DNA of 64,000 bases from positions 52,268-116,267 of the forward strand of contig NZ_JBBMFD010000007.1 in assembly GCF_040096205.1 (NCBI RefSeq). Reading direction: 5' to 3'. The position numbers and the translations under genes are program-made. This document shows positions 25,352 through 33,534 of this stretch, piece after piece. Source of the stretch: Solibaculum_A intestinale (GTDB lineage: Bacteria; Bacillota; Clostridia; Oscillospirales; Acutalibacteraceae). Below the pieces are notes generated by a model that worked only from the letters and a program-made list of their open reading frames with translations, did not search any database and was not told the DNA's origin. Position 1 is the stretch's first letter. Each line of letters starts with the position of its first letter.

Positions 25352-26811
25352 GGAAACAAGTCAAGACCCTAATCATCGTGGGTGTGGTCATTGTCGTTCT
25401 GGCTCTGGCCACTGGAGCACTTTTCCTGTTTGGCTCAGGCGGCGGGGGGGAAAGCTCCTCCTCCGCTTCCCAGCACGAGCTGGCGGCGACTTTTGTGGAT
25501 AAGACCAGTGACGATGTACAGAGCGTGACGGTCCAGAACGAAAAAGGGGAATTCACCGCTCAGCGCGAGGAGGATGCCCTGACCATCTCCCTGCTCAGCG
25601 GACTTGCCACCAACAGCACTGAGCTTGAGAACCTGGCGGTGGCCGCATCTGGCTTTTACGCCGAGCGTCTTATTGAAGAAAATCCGTCCCATCCGGCTGA
25701 CTTTGGCTTAGATCCGGCAGCTGCCCAGGTTTCGGTTACCTATACCGACGGAAGCACCTTCTCCATTGAACTGGGCAATGCCTCCGCCTCCGGCGGCCGG
25801 TATGCCCGCATTCCTGGGGAAACCAAGGTCTATCTTCTCACTGAAACCACCGACTCCTTTTTCTACGGTGTCAACCAGTTCGTCTCCAACGTGATCTTTG
25901 ACGCAGGGCTGACGGAAGAACAAAAGGACGAGGCGGTGTTTGTCAAGGCGGAGCTGGGCGGCACCCTGCATCCGCAGCCCATCGTCATCGAAAGCAACCC
26001 CTATAAGAATGTGGAGACCCATCCCGCCGGCTATGTGGACAAGGCCATCACCTCCCCTTACTTTGCAGGGGCCAGCGTGAGTGTGGACAACGCCTTTCCC
26101 TCCGGTCTTACGAAGATTCTCGCCTCCAGCGTGGAGGCTGTCGTTACCGACCCGGCGCAGCTTGCCCAGTACGGGCTCGATCAACCCTACTCCACCCTTT
26201 CGTTCTCCTTCCAGTCGGGAGATGAGACGTATAACGGAAGCCTCTGGATCGGCTCGAAGAACGACGAAGGCAATTATTACGCCACCACCGCGGACAGACG
26301 GGTGGTTTATGTGGTCAAAGCCGACAACGTATCCTACATGGAGCTGACCGACCGCCAGCTTCTATATCCGATTCCCGTGCTTATCAACATTCAGCTTCTC
26401 TCCTCCTTTGACATCGACGCTTCCCAGGTAACGGCGAAGTTCGAGCCGGTGGTCACGGAGGAAAACGGCTCCAAAACCGTCACCGGTGGCGTGGCCAACG
26501 GCAACGGCGTTTCCGCCGACTGCATCAAGAAGCTGTACGAAAGCCTCGGAAAGCTGTCTGCCGACGAAATCACAGACCGGGAGCCGGCCGGCGAACGGCT
26601 GATGACGGTCACCTACCGCTTCTCGGATGGGGCTACCGCTCCGATCACGGTGGACTATTACTACGACACGGCGCGCACCGTGCTCGTGAAGGTCAACGGC
26701 CTGGAAAACGCGCCCAACTACATCATGCAGCGCAAGGCCATCGATTCCTTCCTGAACAAAACCCAGAAAGCGCTCAACGGCGAGGTGGTCGTTCCCAGCG
26801 CTACCGACTGA
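25348..26811 (+). CDS. DUF4340 domain protein of Gld-like ABC operon
   Basis: A 487-residue protein with an N-terminal membrane helix (about 8-28, IIVGVVIVVLALATGALFLF), a Gly/Ser linker, then repeated DUF4340-type beta-rich units (for example FGLDPAAAQVSVTYTDG near residue 118 and a second unit near 270, YGLDQPYSTLSFSF). DUF4340 proteins regularly follow GldG-like genes and are thought to be extracytoplasmic partners of the transporter. The start overlaps the previous stop as ATGA, and a terminator follows. Confidence 0.88.
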   Translation: MRKQVKTLIIVGVVIVVLALATGALFLFGSGGGGESSSSASQHELAATFVDKTSDDVQSVTVQNEKGEFTAQREEDALTISLLSGLATNSTELENLAVAASGFYAERLIEENPSHPADFGLDPAAAQVSVTYTDGSTFSIELGNASASGGRYARIPGETKVYLLTETTDSFFYGVNQFVSNVIFDAGLTEEQKDEAVFVKAELGGTLHPQPIVIESNPYKNVETHPAGYVDKAITSPYFAGASVSVDNAFPSGLTKILASSVEAVVTDPAQLAQYGLDQPYSTLSFSFQSGDETYNGSLWIGSKNDEGNYYATTADRRVVYVVKADNVSYMELTDRQLLYPIPVLINIQLLSSFDIDASQVTAKFEPVVTEENGSKTVTGGVANGNGVSADCIKKLYESLGKLSADEITDREPAGERLMTVTYRFSDGATAPITVDYYYDTARTVLVKVNGLENAPNYIMQRKAIDSFLNKTQKALNGEVVVPSATD

Positions 26812-26820
26812 TACAACGGC

Positions 26821-26855
26821 AAAAGGCCGGAACGTCAATGACGTTCCGGCCTTTT
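26821..26855. terminator. Bidirectional terminator
   Basis: AAAAGGCCGGAACGTCA pairs perfectly with TGACGTTCCGGCCTTTT around one base. It lies between the convergent DUF4340 and URO-D-like genes. Confidence 0.92.
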
Positions 26856-26994
26856 GTTCTTCTCTTGGGCTGGCGTGGGATACGCGAAAGGATCAGCCGT
26901 ATTTCCCACTCTCAGGGCCCAGGCTAAGGGCTTCCTTGCATCGCCGCGCAGCGGCGGGAGACTTATCCAAAACCGGCGGCTCAAAAGAAGGGCT

Positions 26995-28227
26995 TTATTC
27001 CTCCCAATGCTTCTCGAGCAGACTGCGGATGATCTCCATCGCCCGGCGGGGCCGCCCCAGGTCTCCTTTGAGGGTGTAGATATCCCGGAAGGAAAATTCC
27101 AGCCGACAGCCTTTGGCAGCACGGATGGTTTTTAAGATATGGGCTTTGAAGCCTTCCTCGTCGAACACGTCGTCCGCCCCGATAAAGTTGGGGCTGGGCT
27201 TACGGTGGTAAACCACCCTGCCGCCGCGCAAAAACTCACCCATTTTCTCCTCGTCGGCCCAGGGGGACACCGATACCTTGCATAGGTTCTCAAGCTTGCT
27301 GACACAATTTTCCCACACCGGGTCCACCGGCTCACAGCAGCCGTAGTTGAGCCGGCCGAACTTCTCTCCAATGCGCCGATAGTAAGGGAAGAAAAATTCC
27401 GCGAACATGTCCGGGCTGATGGCCACCGTCTCCTGGGAGTCCATAAAGCCCCAGGTGTCCTTTAAAGTCACCTTGCCGGGCTCGGCGGACAGCTCATGGG
27501 TAAACGCCCAGGTGCCCTGCCCCAGCCAAAGGTTATGGTTGTTGACGGTGAGCATCCCGTTTTTCTCCAGGTCCATAAGGAACTCCAGATAGTCGTTGCT
27601 GAGCCGGTCCATCATTTCGTGCACCAGCTCCGGATAATCATAAATGGAGAACATCATGGTCTCCATGGACATGTACCGCAGCAGCCACTGGGTCAGCACC
27701 GCGTAGGGCGGCGGCGTCTGCACCTGAACGGGAAGGATATCCCCGAACACGTCCTCCACCTGTGCTTTCCATGCATCCGCTTCCTTGGTGCCAAAGGTCC
27801 AGGTGGATTTTTTGAACTTATGAAAATCATCCTCCAAATCCTCGATCACGGGAATCACATGATACCCCACACTCTCTTCGCTTTCCTGCCGGTTGAAGGG
27901 CAGGCCGAAGGGGACGAATTCGGCATGGTTTTCAATCAGGAAAAAGTCCGGCACCACCCGGTCGTCCCCGATGAGCTCATGGACCACGATCTGCTTGCGG
28001 ACTTCTTCCTCGATGCGGCGTCCCTCTTCGGTTTCACAGGCAAGGGCGGGACGAATGTCGTCATAAAAGGTCCAAGGTTCAAAGGTAACCATGGGGGTCA
28101 CGGAGCGCTTGTTGTCATTAAAATCGTACCAGCGCTGCTTGCGCTCGGCCATCACCGGTAAGTTGGCGTATTCCATCTGCTGCTTTGCCAGCTCCCGCAG
28201 CAGCGCCCGGTCTTTTTGCGAAATCAT
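26995..28227 (-). CDS. Uroporphyrinogen decarboxylase (URO-D)-like protein
   Basis: A 410-residue protein of the URO-D superfamily, which includes HemE and the corrinoid-dependent methyltransferases MtaA/CmuA/MtbA. The MVTFEPWTFYDDIRP opening, the LRYMSMETMMFSIYDYPELV block and the NYGCCEPVDPVWE motif near residue 297 are characteristic of the uncharacterised gut Firmicutes branch; the paired cysteines suggest a metal site. No haem genes or corrinoid proteins are near, so a methyltransferase or unknown role is likelier than HemE. GAAGGAGG precedes the ATG. Confidence 0.8.
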   Translation of the reverse strand: MISQKDRALLRELAKQQMEYANLPVMAERKQRWYDFNDNKRSVTPMVTFEPWTFYDDIRPALACETEEGRRIEEEVRKQIVVHELIGDDRVVPDFFLIENHAEFVPFGLPFNRQESEESVGYHVIPVIEDLEDDFHKFKKSTWTFGTKEADAWKAQVEDVFGDILPVQVQTPPPYAVLTQWLLRYMSMETMMFSIYDYPELVHEMMDRLSNDYLEFLMDLEKNGMLTVNNHNLWLGQGTWAFTHELSAEPGKVTLKDTWGFMDSQETVAISPDMFAEFFFPYYRRIGEKFGRLNYGCCEPVDPVWENCVSKLENLCKVSVSPWADEEKMGEFLRGGRVVYHRKPSPNFIGADDVFDEEGFKAHILKTIRAAKGCRLEFSFRDIYTLKGDLGRPRRAMEIIRSLLEKHWEE

Positions 28228-28259
28228 CGAAAGTTCCTCCTTCGCATTGGGTTACCCTC

Positions 28260-28288
28260 ATTGTATCAAACCCGCTCTCCCCTCTCAA
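28260..28288 (-). promoter_or_regulatory. Promoter of the URO-D-like gene
   Basis: On the minus strand TTGAGA (28288-28283), 17-base spacer, TACAAT (28265-28260). Confidence 0.82.
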
Positions 28289-28352
28289 CTGCAATTTTAA
28301 GCGTTTTCGTTGCGTTTTTTTGCAAAAAATGGTCCGCTCTTTCACCCATTCG

Positions 28353-28381
28353 TTGAAAAACGGCCCCAATCCGGGTACAAT
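28353..28381 (+). promoter_or_regulatory. Promoter of hflX
   Basis: TTGAAA (28353-28358), 17-base spacer, TACAAT (28376-28381), 64 bases before the ATG. Confidence 0.85.
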
Positions 28382-28444
28382 AAGGAAAACACCGTTATTT
28401 TTCCCGCCGCCGTCTGCCGCGGCCAACCTTAAAGGAGAACCACT

Positions 28445-29701
28445 ATGATCGAAACCACTCAGGAATTCACCCCGCCCGCCGCCGTCCTGGTCGCGGTGGA
28501 CTGCGGGGATTACGACGTGTCCGCTTCCCTCGACGAGCTTTCCGAGCTTGCCAAAAGCGCGGACATTCGTCCCGTCTCCCGGATCATCCAGAAGCGCTCC
28601 TCGCCGGACACCGCCACCTGCATCGGCAGCGGACGGCTTGCGGAGTTAAAGCAGCTGTGCGAGGCGGACGGGGCGCAGATCGTCCTGTTCGACTGCGAGC
28701 TGACCCCCACCCAGCTGCGCAACCTGGAAAAGGACACCCGCCTTCGCGTCATCGACCGGACCATGCTGATTTTGGACATTTTCGCCGCCCGAGCCCACAC
28801 CAGCGAAGGAAAGTTACAGGTGGAGCTGGCCACCCTGCGCTACATGCTCCCCCGTTTGACCGGACGGGGCGTGGAAATGTCCCGCATCGGCGGCGGCGCC
28901 GGGACACGCACCCGCGGCGCGGGCGAAACCCAGCTGGAAACCGACCGGCGCCACATCCGCCGCCGTATCGACAGCCTCAGGCGCCGCCTGGGCGAGGTGG
29001 AGCACCGCAGGGAAAGCCTGCGCACCCACCGCAAAAAGGCGGGCACCCCCACCGTGGCGCTGGTAGGGTATACCAACGCCGGCAAGTCCACCCTGATGAA
29101 CGCCCTTACCGACGCAGGGGTTTTGGTGGAGGATAAGCTGTTCGCCACCCTGGATCCCACCGCCCGGGCCCTCAAGCTGCCGGGCGGGCAGTCGGTCATC
29201 CTCATTGACACCGTCGGCTTGGTCCGCCGCTTGCCTCATCATCTGGTGGACGCCTTCCGTTCCACCCTGGAGGAAGCGGCGCTGGCCGATGTGATTCTGA
29301 ATGTGTGCGACGCGTCCAGCCCCGAGGCGGCGGTGCACCTGGAGGTCACCCGGGACCTGCTCGATTCCCTGGGCTGCGGGGATACGCCGGTCATCCCGGT
29401 GCTCAACAAGTGCGACCAGGTGGGCGGACTCGACGAGCTGCCGGTGGTGGGCAACGCCGTGCGCATCTCCGCTTTGAATCACCAAGGGCTCGACGCCCTG
29501 CTCTTTGCCATCGAAGCCGCCCTTCCGCCCATGCGCCGGCGGGTCAAGCTCCTTTTGCCCTTCAACAAAGCGGGCCTTGCCGCCCTCATCCGCAGGGACG
29601 GGGTGGTGGAGTACGAGGAGTACACCCCCGACGGCCTTGTGCTGGTAGCGATGGCGGACATCCGCATTTACCACGAAATCAAGGACTATGTGACTGAATA
29701 A
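28445..29701 (+). CDS. hflX: Ribosome-splitting GTPase HflX
   Basis: A 418-residue GTPase with the HflX N-terminal domain (GSGRLAELKQLC near 61-72; helical RRLGEVEHRRESLRTHR linker near 180-196) and a TRAFAC G domain: G1 GYTNAGKS (208-215), G3 DTVGLVRRLP and G4 NKCD. The GGGAGTRTRGAGETQLE signature (150-165) before the linker is diagnostic. HflX binds the 50S subunit and splits stalled or hibernating ribosomes. AAGGAG precedes the ATG; it is a single-gene unit. Confidence 0.96.
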   Translation: MIETTQEFTPPAAVLVAVDCGDYDVSASLDELSELAKSADIRPVSRIIQKRSSPDTATCIGSGRLAELKQLCEADGAQIVLFDCELTPTQLRNLEKDTRLRVIDRTMLILDIFAARAHTSEGKLQVELATLRYMLPRLTGRGVEMSRIGGGAGTRTRGAGETQLETDRRHIRRRIDSLRRRLGEVEHRRESLRTHRKKAGTPTVALVGYTNAGKSTLMNALTDAGVLVEDKLFATLDPTARALKLPGGQSVILIDTVGLVRRLPHHLVDAFRSTLEEAALADVILNVCDASSPEAAVHLEVTRDLLDSLGCGDTPVIPVLNKCDQVGGLDELPVVGNAVRISALNHQGLDALLFAIEAALPPMRRRVKLLLPFNKAGLAALIRRDGVVEYEEYTPDGLVLVAMADIRIYHEIKDYVTE

Positions 29702-29703
29702 CC

Positions 29704-29743
29704 ACAAAACACCCCGGCTAGCTGCACAGCCGGGGTGTTTTGT
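29704..29743. terminator. Bidirectional terminator
   Basis: ACAAAACACCCCGGCT pairs perfectly with AGCCGGGGTGTTTTGT around 8 bases; it separates hflX from the convergent TfoX-C gene. Confidence 0.92.
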
Positions 29744-29798
29744 ATATATTTCCGCTTATTATACCGATTGTATTCACTTGATAGAACATAACCGTATA

Positions 29799-30050
29799 TT
29801 ACAGGCTCTTGAAAAAGGCGCGCAGCCCGGCCTTGACTTCGTCGGGCAGATCCTGCTTGCGCACACCCAGCACCGCCCCTTGGAGCGCGCTCAGCTCGTG
29901 CAGGCAGGCGCCCGGGTCCTTCTCCCGCAGGCGCAGAAACGTTTCCTGCACGCCTGCTTCCCGGAGCTTTTCCGGGGTGTCGATCCCCACCTGGCAAAGG
30001 CGCTGGGCCAAAACCGCGCCGATGTTGGGCAGGTCGGTGAGTTTTTCCAT
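29799..30050 (-). CDS. TfoX C-terminal domain protein
   Basis: An 83-residue stand-alone TfoX/Sxy C-terminal domain. It opens MEKLTDLPNIGAVLAQRLCQ, a helix-hairpin-helix-like start, and continues GIDTPEKLREAGVQETFLRL, the standard family pattern. In gamma-proteobacteria this domain is half of the competence activator; stand-alone copies in Firmicutes have no known role. I use ATG 30050 with AGGAGGAAGAACC before it. It starts 11 bases after the Sir2 stop, so the two are an operon. Confidence 0.85.
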   Translation of the reverse strand: MEKLTDLPNIGAVLAQRLCQVGIDTPEKLREAGVQETFLRLREKDPGACLHELSALQGAVLGVRKQDLPDEVKAGLRAFFKSL

Positions 30051-30061
30051 GGTTCTTCCTC

Positions 30062-30784
30062 CTATTCGTTGCAAAAAGGCGCGAGCGCCTTGCCGATGCT
30101 TTCGTGAAGCAGCAGGTCGGCGCTGTCGTCGGCCGGGGTTTGGGATTTGTTGATGAGAACCAGGTGCTTGCCGGAATAATACTGCAGTAGCCCCGCCGCC
30201 GGATAGACAGCCAGCGAAGTCCCTCCTACCAGCAGCACGTCCGCCCGGGAAATGTGCCACACCGCCTCCTCCAGCACCCCTTCGTTTAGGCATTCCTCAT
30301 AGAGCACCACGTCCGGCTTGATGATCCCGCCGCAGGAGCAGACAGGCACGCCCGCGCTGTCCCGGACCGTCTCGGGCAGGTAAAAGGTATGGCAGCGGGT
30401 GCAATAGTTTCGGTAGATGGAGCCGTGCAGTTCGAGCACCTTGCGGCTTCCCGCCTTCTGGTGAAGGCCGTCGATGTTCTGGGTTATGACCGCTCTGAGT
30501 TTTCCCTTTTGCTCCAGCGCGGCCAGCGCCTTGTGTGCGGCGTTAGGCTTCGCGTCAAGGCAGAGCATTTTATCCCGATAGAAGGTGTAAAACTCGTCGG
30601 GATGGGCTTCAAAAAAGCTGTGGCTCAGGATGGTCTCCGGCGGGTAACGGTAATGGGTGTGGTAAAGCCCGTCCACGCTGCGAAAATCCGGGATTCCGCT
30701 CTCGGTGGAGACGCCCGCGCCGCCAAAGAACACCATATTGTCGCTCTGTTCGAGGAGCGCGTGCAATTGGTCGAGTCCGGTCAT
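30062..30784 (-). CDS. Sir2-family NAD-dependent protein deacylase
   Basis: A 240-residue sirtuin: NAD-binding GGAGVSTESGIPDFRS (21-36), TQNIDGLH (101-108), catalytic His120 in LELHGS, zinc ligands Cys128 and Cys131 (CTRC) and Cys149 and Cys151 (CSC), then GGTSLAVYPAA. It removes acyl groups from lysines using NAD. The second zinc pair is spaced CxC instead of the usual CxxC. The ATG at 30784 has GGGAGGAA before it; an upstream ATG does not. It is followed by the TfoX-C gene. Confidence 0.93.
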   Translation of the reverse strand: MTGLDQLHALLEQSDNMVFFGGAGVSTESGIPDFRSVDGLYHTHYRYPPETILSHSFFEAHPDEFYTFYRDKMLCLDAKPNAAHKALAALEQKGKLRAVITQNIDGLHQKAGSRKVLELHGSIYRNYCTRCHTFYLPETVRDSAGVPVCSCGGIIKPDVVLYEECLNEGVLEEAVWHISRADVLLVGGTSLAVYPAAGLLQYYSGKHLVLINKSQTPADDSADLLLHESIGKALAPFCNE

Positions 30785-30887
30785 GCCGATTCCTCCCTTC
30801 GGTTCTACTGCCATGATAGCACCGTTGGGGCTCGGGCGCAATGCGAAAAGGCGGGAATTGGGGAATCGTTGTCGTATGCTTCCTCGG

Positions 30888-31142
30888 CTTTGCCGTCGTC
30901 GGCCTTTTCCGTCCGGTTCTTACCTGATTTCGTGTTCCTTTCTTTCGCCTCTTTCTTTTGGCGGAGCAAAAGAAAGAGGCATTCTAAAAATCATTCGAAA
31001 AGTGAGTTTCAGGGAGAAAGAACAGCCCTGGGATTTGCCAGCTTTTCTTATACCGGGTTTTGCAAAGAATCCGTTTTCCGCTTTGCCGCCGTCGGCCTTA
31101 TCCGTTCGATTCCCACCTGATAACGTGTTCATTTCTTTCGCG
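30888..31142. repeat. Imperfect 62-bp direct repeat pair
   Basis: 30888-30949 and 31081-31142 match at all but about ten positions (both start CTTTGCCG.CGTCGGCCTT and end TTTCTTTCGC). The first copy leads into a perfect 14-bp hairpin at 30947-30980 (GCCTCTTTCTTTTG stem, GCGGAG loop); the second leads into the left end of the element at 31125-31462. No gene is seen in 30785-31482. Confidence 0.8.
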
Positions 31143-31462
31143 CCGCCGAAAGAAACGAACCAAAGAAAGGGCGGCTTAAGGGAGAAAAACGGCATAAAGT
31201 TCGGGGGCAAGGTTTTTCTCCCTTAAGAATCCCTCTAGGCATTCAGCCGGGCTGGTGAAATAGATTCACAACTAACTTTGCCGGTCGCCTGGGATTGGTG
31301 AATATATTTCATCAAGGCTTGTTTTCTTCCCTCTGCCCTCCTCCGATCAGAGGGGGATTTTCAAGGGGGAAAAATTTGTGTCCCCGTCCCTAGCGCCTTT
31401 TTCCCCCTTGAACTGCCTTTTCTTTGGTTCGTTTCTTTTGGCAGCGCAAAAGAAATGAACAC
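31125..31462. mobile_element. MITE-like element with 66-bp imperfect terminal inverted repeats
   Basis: 31125-31190 and the reverse complement of 31397-31462 align over 66 bases with about ten differences; both begin GTGTTCATTTCTTT and share AAAGAAACGAACCAAAGAAA. The left repeat also forms a perfect 16-bp hairpin with 31212-31227 (CTTAAGGGAGAAAAAC with GTTTTTCTCCCTTAAG). The 338-bp unit has no reading frame of note and no transposase, as expected for a miniature inverted-repeat element mobilised in trans. No clear target-site duplication is visible. Confidence 0.65.
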
Positions 31463-31482
31463 CCAAAAAGAGTCCTGAACGC

Positions 31483-31695
31483 TTACGGAACTGGCGAATC
31501 CGAGATGGTGAAGAGCTCATTAGGCGTACAGTGAAAAATATGGCAGAGGGCCTCGATATTATCCCGGCTGATGGAACGGGTTTGATTGTTAATCATGCGG
31601 GAAAAGCTTTGATAGCTCATATTGAGCTGCTGAAACAGCCAATACCGGCTTTTTCCCTCTCTCTTGAGCAATGCGTCTACATTCAACGTCACCAT
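31483..31695 (-). CDS. Short XRE-family helix-turn-helix regulator
   Basis: A 70-residue protein consisting of a single Cro/C1-type HTH domain (KSRYWLFQQLNMSYQSFSRM near residues 15-34, then SRDNIEALCHIFHCTPNELF). Its length is typical of the minimal XRE regulators found singly in Clostridia. GAGGTGAAAG precedes the ATG. It abuts the inverted-repeat element and may be a remnant of mobile DNA or a chromosomal regulator; no target is evident. Confidence 0.88.
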   Translation of the reverse strand: MVTLNVDALLKREGKSRYWLFQQLNMSYQSFSRMINNQTRSISRDNIEALCHIFHCTPNELFTISDSPVP

Positions 31696-31739
31696 AAGCT
31701 TTCACCTCGTCTTAATTATGACATCCAAAAATAAAAACA

Positions 31740-31778
31740 GGAACCCACCCATATCAGTAATACTGGTGTGAGTTCCTA
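31740..31778 (-). terminator. Imperfect terminator-like hairpin
   Basis: On the minus strand GGAACTCACACCAGTATT pairs imperfectly with the segment ending GGGTGGGTTCC, followed by TGTTTTTATTTTT. It lies beyond the dpaB terminator and before the XRE gene. Confidence 0.6.
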
Positions 31779-31834
31779 TGTAAGCAGTATTTTTTGTTTT
31801 CAAGCTTATCAAGATGCCATCCGTAATTATAAAC

Positions 31835-31869
31835 AAAAAGGCCCTCCGGTTCCGCCGGAGGGCCTTTTT
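31835..31869 (-). terminator. Terminator of the dpaA-dpaB operon
   Basis: A 15-bp stem AAAAAGGCCCTCCGG/CCGGAGGGCCTTTTT with a five-base loop lies just after the dpaB stop. Confidence 0.92.
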
Positions 31870-31877
31870 CGTTTTCT

Positions 31878-32462
31878 TCACGCGTCGTCCCGCACCAGGA
31901 TGGGCTGAATCTGCTTGCCCAGAAGGGCCTGCTCGAAGGCGGGAAGAATCTGGGTGAAGTCCGCCACAATCGAGGTGGGCTTCTTGACAAAATCGTCCTG
32001 CCGCATGGGGACAAAATAGAAATGCTTGCGGTTTAACAGCGTCCCGATGTTGGCCGCCGACCCGGACAAAGCGTCGTTAGTGGAAACGGCAATCAAAATC
32101 GGCCGCTCGTTTCGCAGGGTGGACTTGACCGCCAGCGTCACCGGCGTGTCGGTGATGCCGTTTGCCAGCTTTCCCAACGTATTGCCGGTGCAGGGGGCGA
32201 CGATCATGGCGTCCACCACCTTTTTCGGGCCGAAGGGCTCCGCCTGGGGGATGGTGTGGACAATGGGGTTCTGGCAGATGGCCTCGATCTGGTCGCGGAA
32301 GTCCTCGGCCTTGCCGAAGCGGGTATCGGTGGAATAGGACACGGTGGACATAACCGGCACCACCTCATAGCCCGCGTCCACCAACACCTGCATTTGTGGG
32401 ATGACTTTTGCGAAGGTGCAGAACGACCCGCACATCGCAAAGCCTACTTTCAGCTTTGACAT
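31878..32462 (-). CDS. dpaB: Dipicolinate synthase subunit B (SpoVFB)
   Basis: A 194-residue flavoprotein-fold subunit of dipicolinate synthase. Motifs: KVGFAMCGSFCTFAKV (4-19), VSYSTDTRFGKA and VAPCTGNTLGKLANGITDTP, the phosphopantothenoylcysteine-decarboxylase-like FMN-binding region. With DpaA it oxidises 4-hydroxy-tetrahydrodipicolinate to dipicolinic acid in the mother cell of sporulating cells. The ATG at 32462 overlaps dpaA by 13 bases; a longer upstream frame is out-of-frame shadow of dpaA. Confidence 0.95.
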   Translation of the reverse strand: MSKLKVGFAMCGSFCTFAKVIPQMQVLVDAGYEVVPVMSTVSYSTDTRFGKAEDFRDQIEAICQNPIVHTIPQAEPFGPKKVVDAMIVAPCTGNTLGKLANGITDTPVTLAVKSTLRNERPILIAVSTNDALSGSAANIGTLLNRKHFYFVPMRQDDFVKKPTSIVADFTQILPAFEQALLGKQIQPILVRDDA

Positions 32463-33343
32463 GGTGTCTCCTCCTCCAAAATATTCATCACCGCGTCCTT
32501 GATGATGGCGCCCGCCGTGGCGGGGGCGACTTTGCCGGGCAGAGACAAGGCCAGGATGCTCTTGACCCCCAGCTCTTCCGCCGCGGGATAATCCACGCCG
32601 CCCGGTTTGGACGCTAAGTCCACGATGACCGTATCCCGCTTCATCTTCTTGAGTACCGGCCGGTCGAACAGCAGCGCCGGGACGGAATTGAAGACCACAT
32701 CCGCCTTGGCCGCCGCATCGGCCAGGCAGGCGATGTTCCCATGCCGGTAGCCGTACACGTCGCACCAGGCGGAGTCGCTCACCCGGCGGGAGGCCACCGT
32801 CACCTTCGCGCCCAGCGCCGCCAGTTTCGCCGCCAGCACCCTCGACACCCGGCCGAAGCCGGTGAGCAGGCACTTGGCGCCGTGGAGGGTGACGGTGGTT
32901 TCCGCCATGGCAATCTGGATGGCGCCCTCGGCGGTAGGGATGGCGTTTCGCACGATGAGCTCTTCGCGCTTGTAGTAATCAATCAGTTTCAGGCCTTTTT
33001 CCCGGGCCTTCTGGGCCAGGGCGGGGGTCACCATACCGCCCAGCAGGAGCTGGCCGGGGCCGGCGGCGGAAAAGAGCTCGTGTAAGTAAACCGGCTGGCA
33101 GGACAGGGGGGCCGTAATGGTCAGGGAATCCTGGGATAGGGGGATGGGCAGCAGGACGAACCGGCTTTCCACCACCGCTTCCTCCACATTGCTGGCCCGC
33201 TTGATGGCGCTGCCCAGCTCAATGCCGTTGTCCAGTCCAAACACCTTTACCTCAAATCCGCTCTCCGCCAGCAGGCCCGCCGCTTTGGCAATGCGCATGT
33301 CGCCGCCCACGACCGCGCAGGATTCGGTTATATGGTTATGCAT
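32450..33343 (-). CDS. dpaA: Dipicolinate synthase subunit A (SpoVFA)
   Basis: A 297-residue dehydrogenase-like subunit: N-terminal domain CAVVGGDMRIAKAAGLLAE (9-27), then the Rossmann motif LLTGFGRVSRVLAAKLAALG and VVFNSVPALLFDRPVL. Presence of dpaAB shows the organism makes spores. I start at ATG 33343; GGAGGTG lies 15 bases upstream, a little far, but the frame before it shows no DpaA similarity. No confident sigma-K promoter was found upstream. Confidence 0.93.
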   Translation of the reverse strand: MHNHITESCAVVGGDMRIAKAAGLLAESGFEVKVFGLDNGIELGSAIKRASNVEEAVVESRFVLLPIPLSQDSLTITAPLSCQPVYLHELFSAAGPGQLLLGGMVTPALAQKAREKGLKLIDYYKREELIVRNAIPTAEGAIQIAMAETTVTLHGAKCLLTGFGRVSRVLAAKLAALGAKVTVASRRVSDSAWCDVYGYRHGNIACLADAAAKADVVFNSVPALLFDRPVLKKMKRDTVIVDLASKPGGVDYPAAEELGVKSILALSLPGKVAPATAGAIIKDAVMNILEEETPCQS

Positions 33344-33453
33344 CGTAATGGATTGACACCTCCAATGATCGGAAAAGTCCAACCCACAGGAGCCGCTTCC
33401 CGGCGGCCTCGCGGCCCGGGACAAAGCGGGAAAACCGCGCCTTTGCACAGCAA

Positions 33454-33494
33454 AAGCCCTCCATATGTGTTGTACTACATCATACGGAGGGCTT
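33454..33494 (-). terminator. Terminator of the asparaginase gene
   Basis: AAGCCCTCC.TATG pairs with CATA.GGAGGGCTT with a T-rich 3' side on the minus strand. Confidence 0.75.
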
Positions 33495-33534
33495 CTTTGA
33501 AATGTGCATATGGATTTGGGGGCGGTTTTCCCGC

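Noticed and set aside
30790..31480. Small open frames over the repeat-rich intergenic region
   Set aside because: They follow the inverted repeats, have no start signals, and their sequence is explained by the repeated hairpins.
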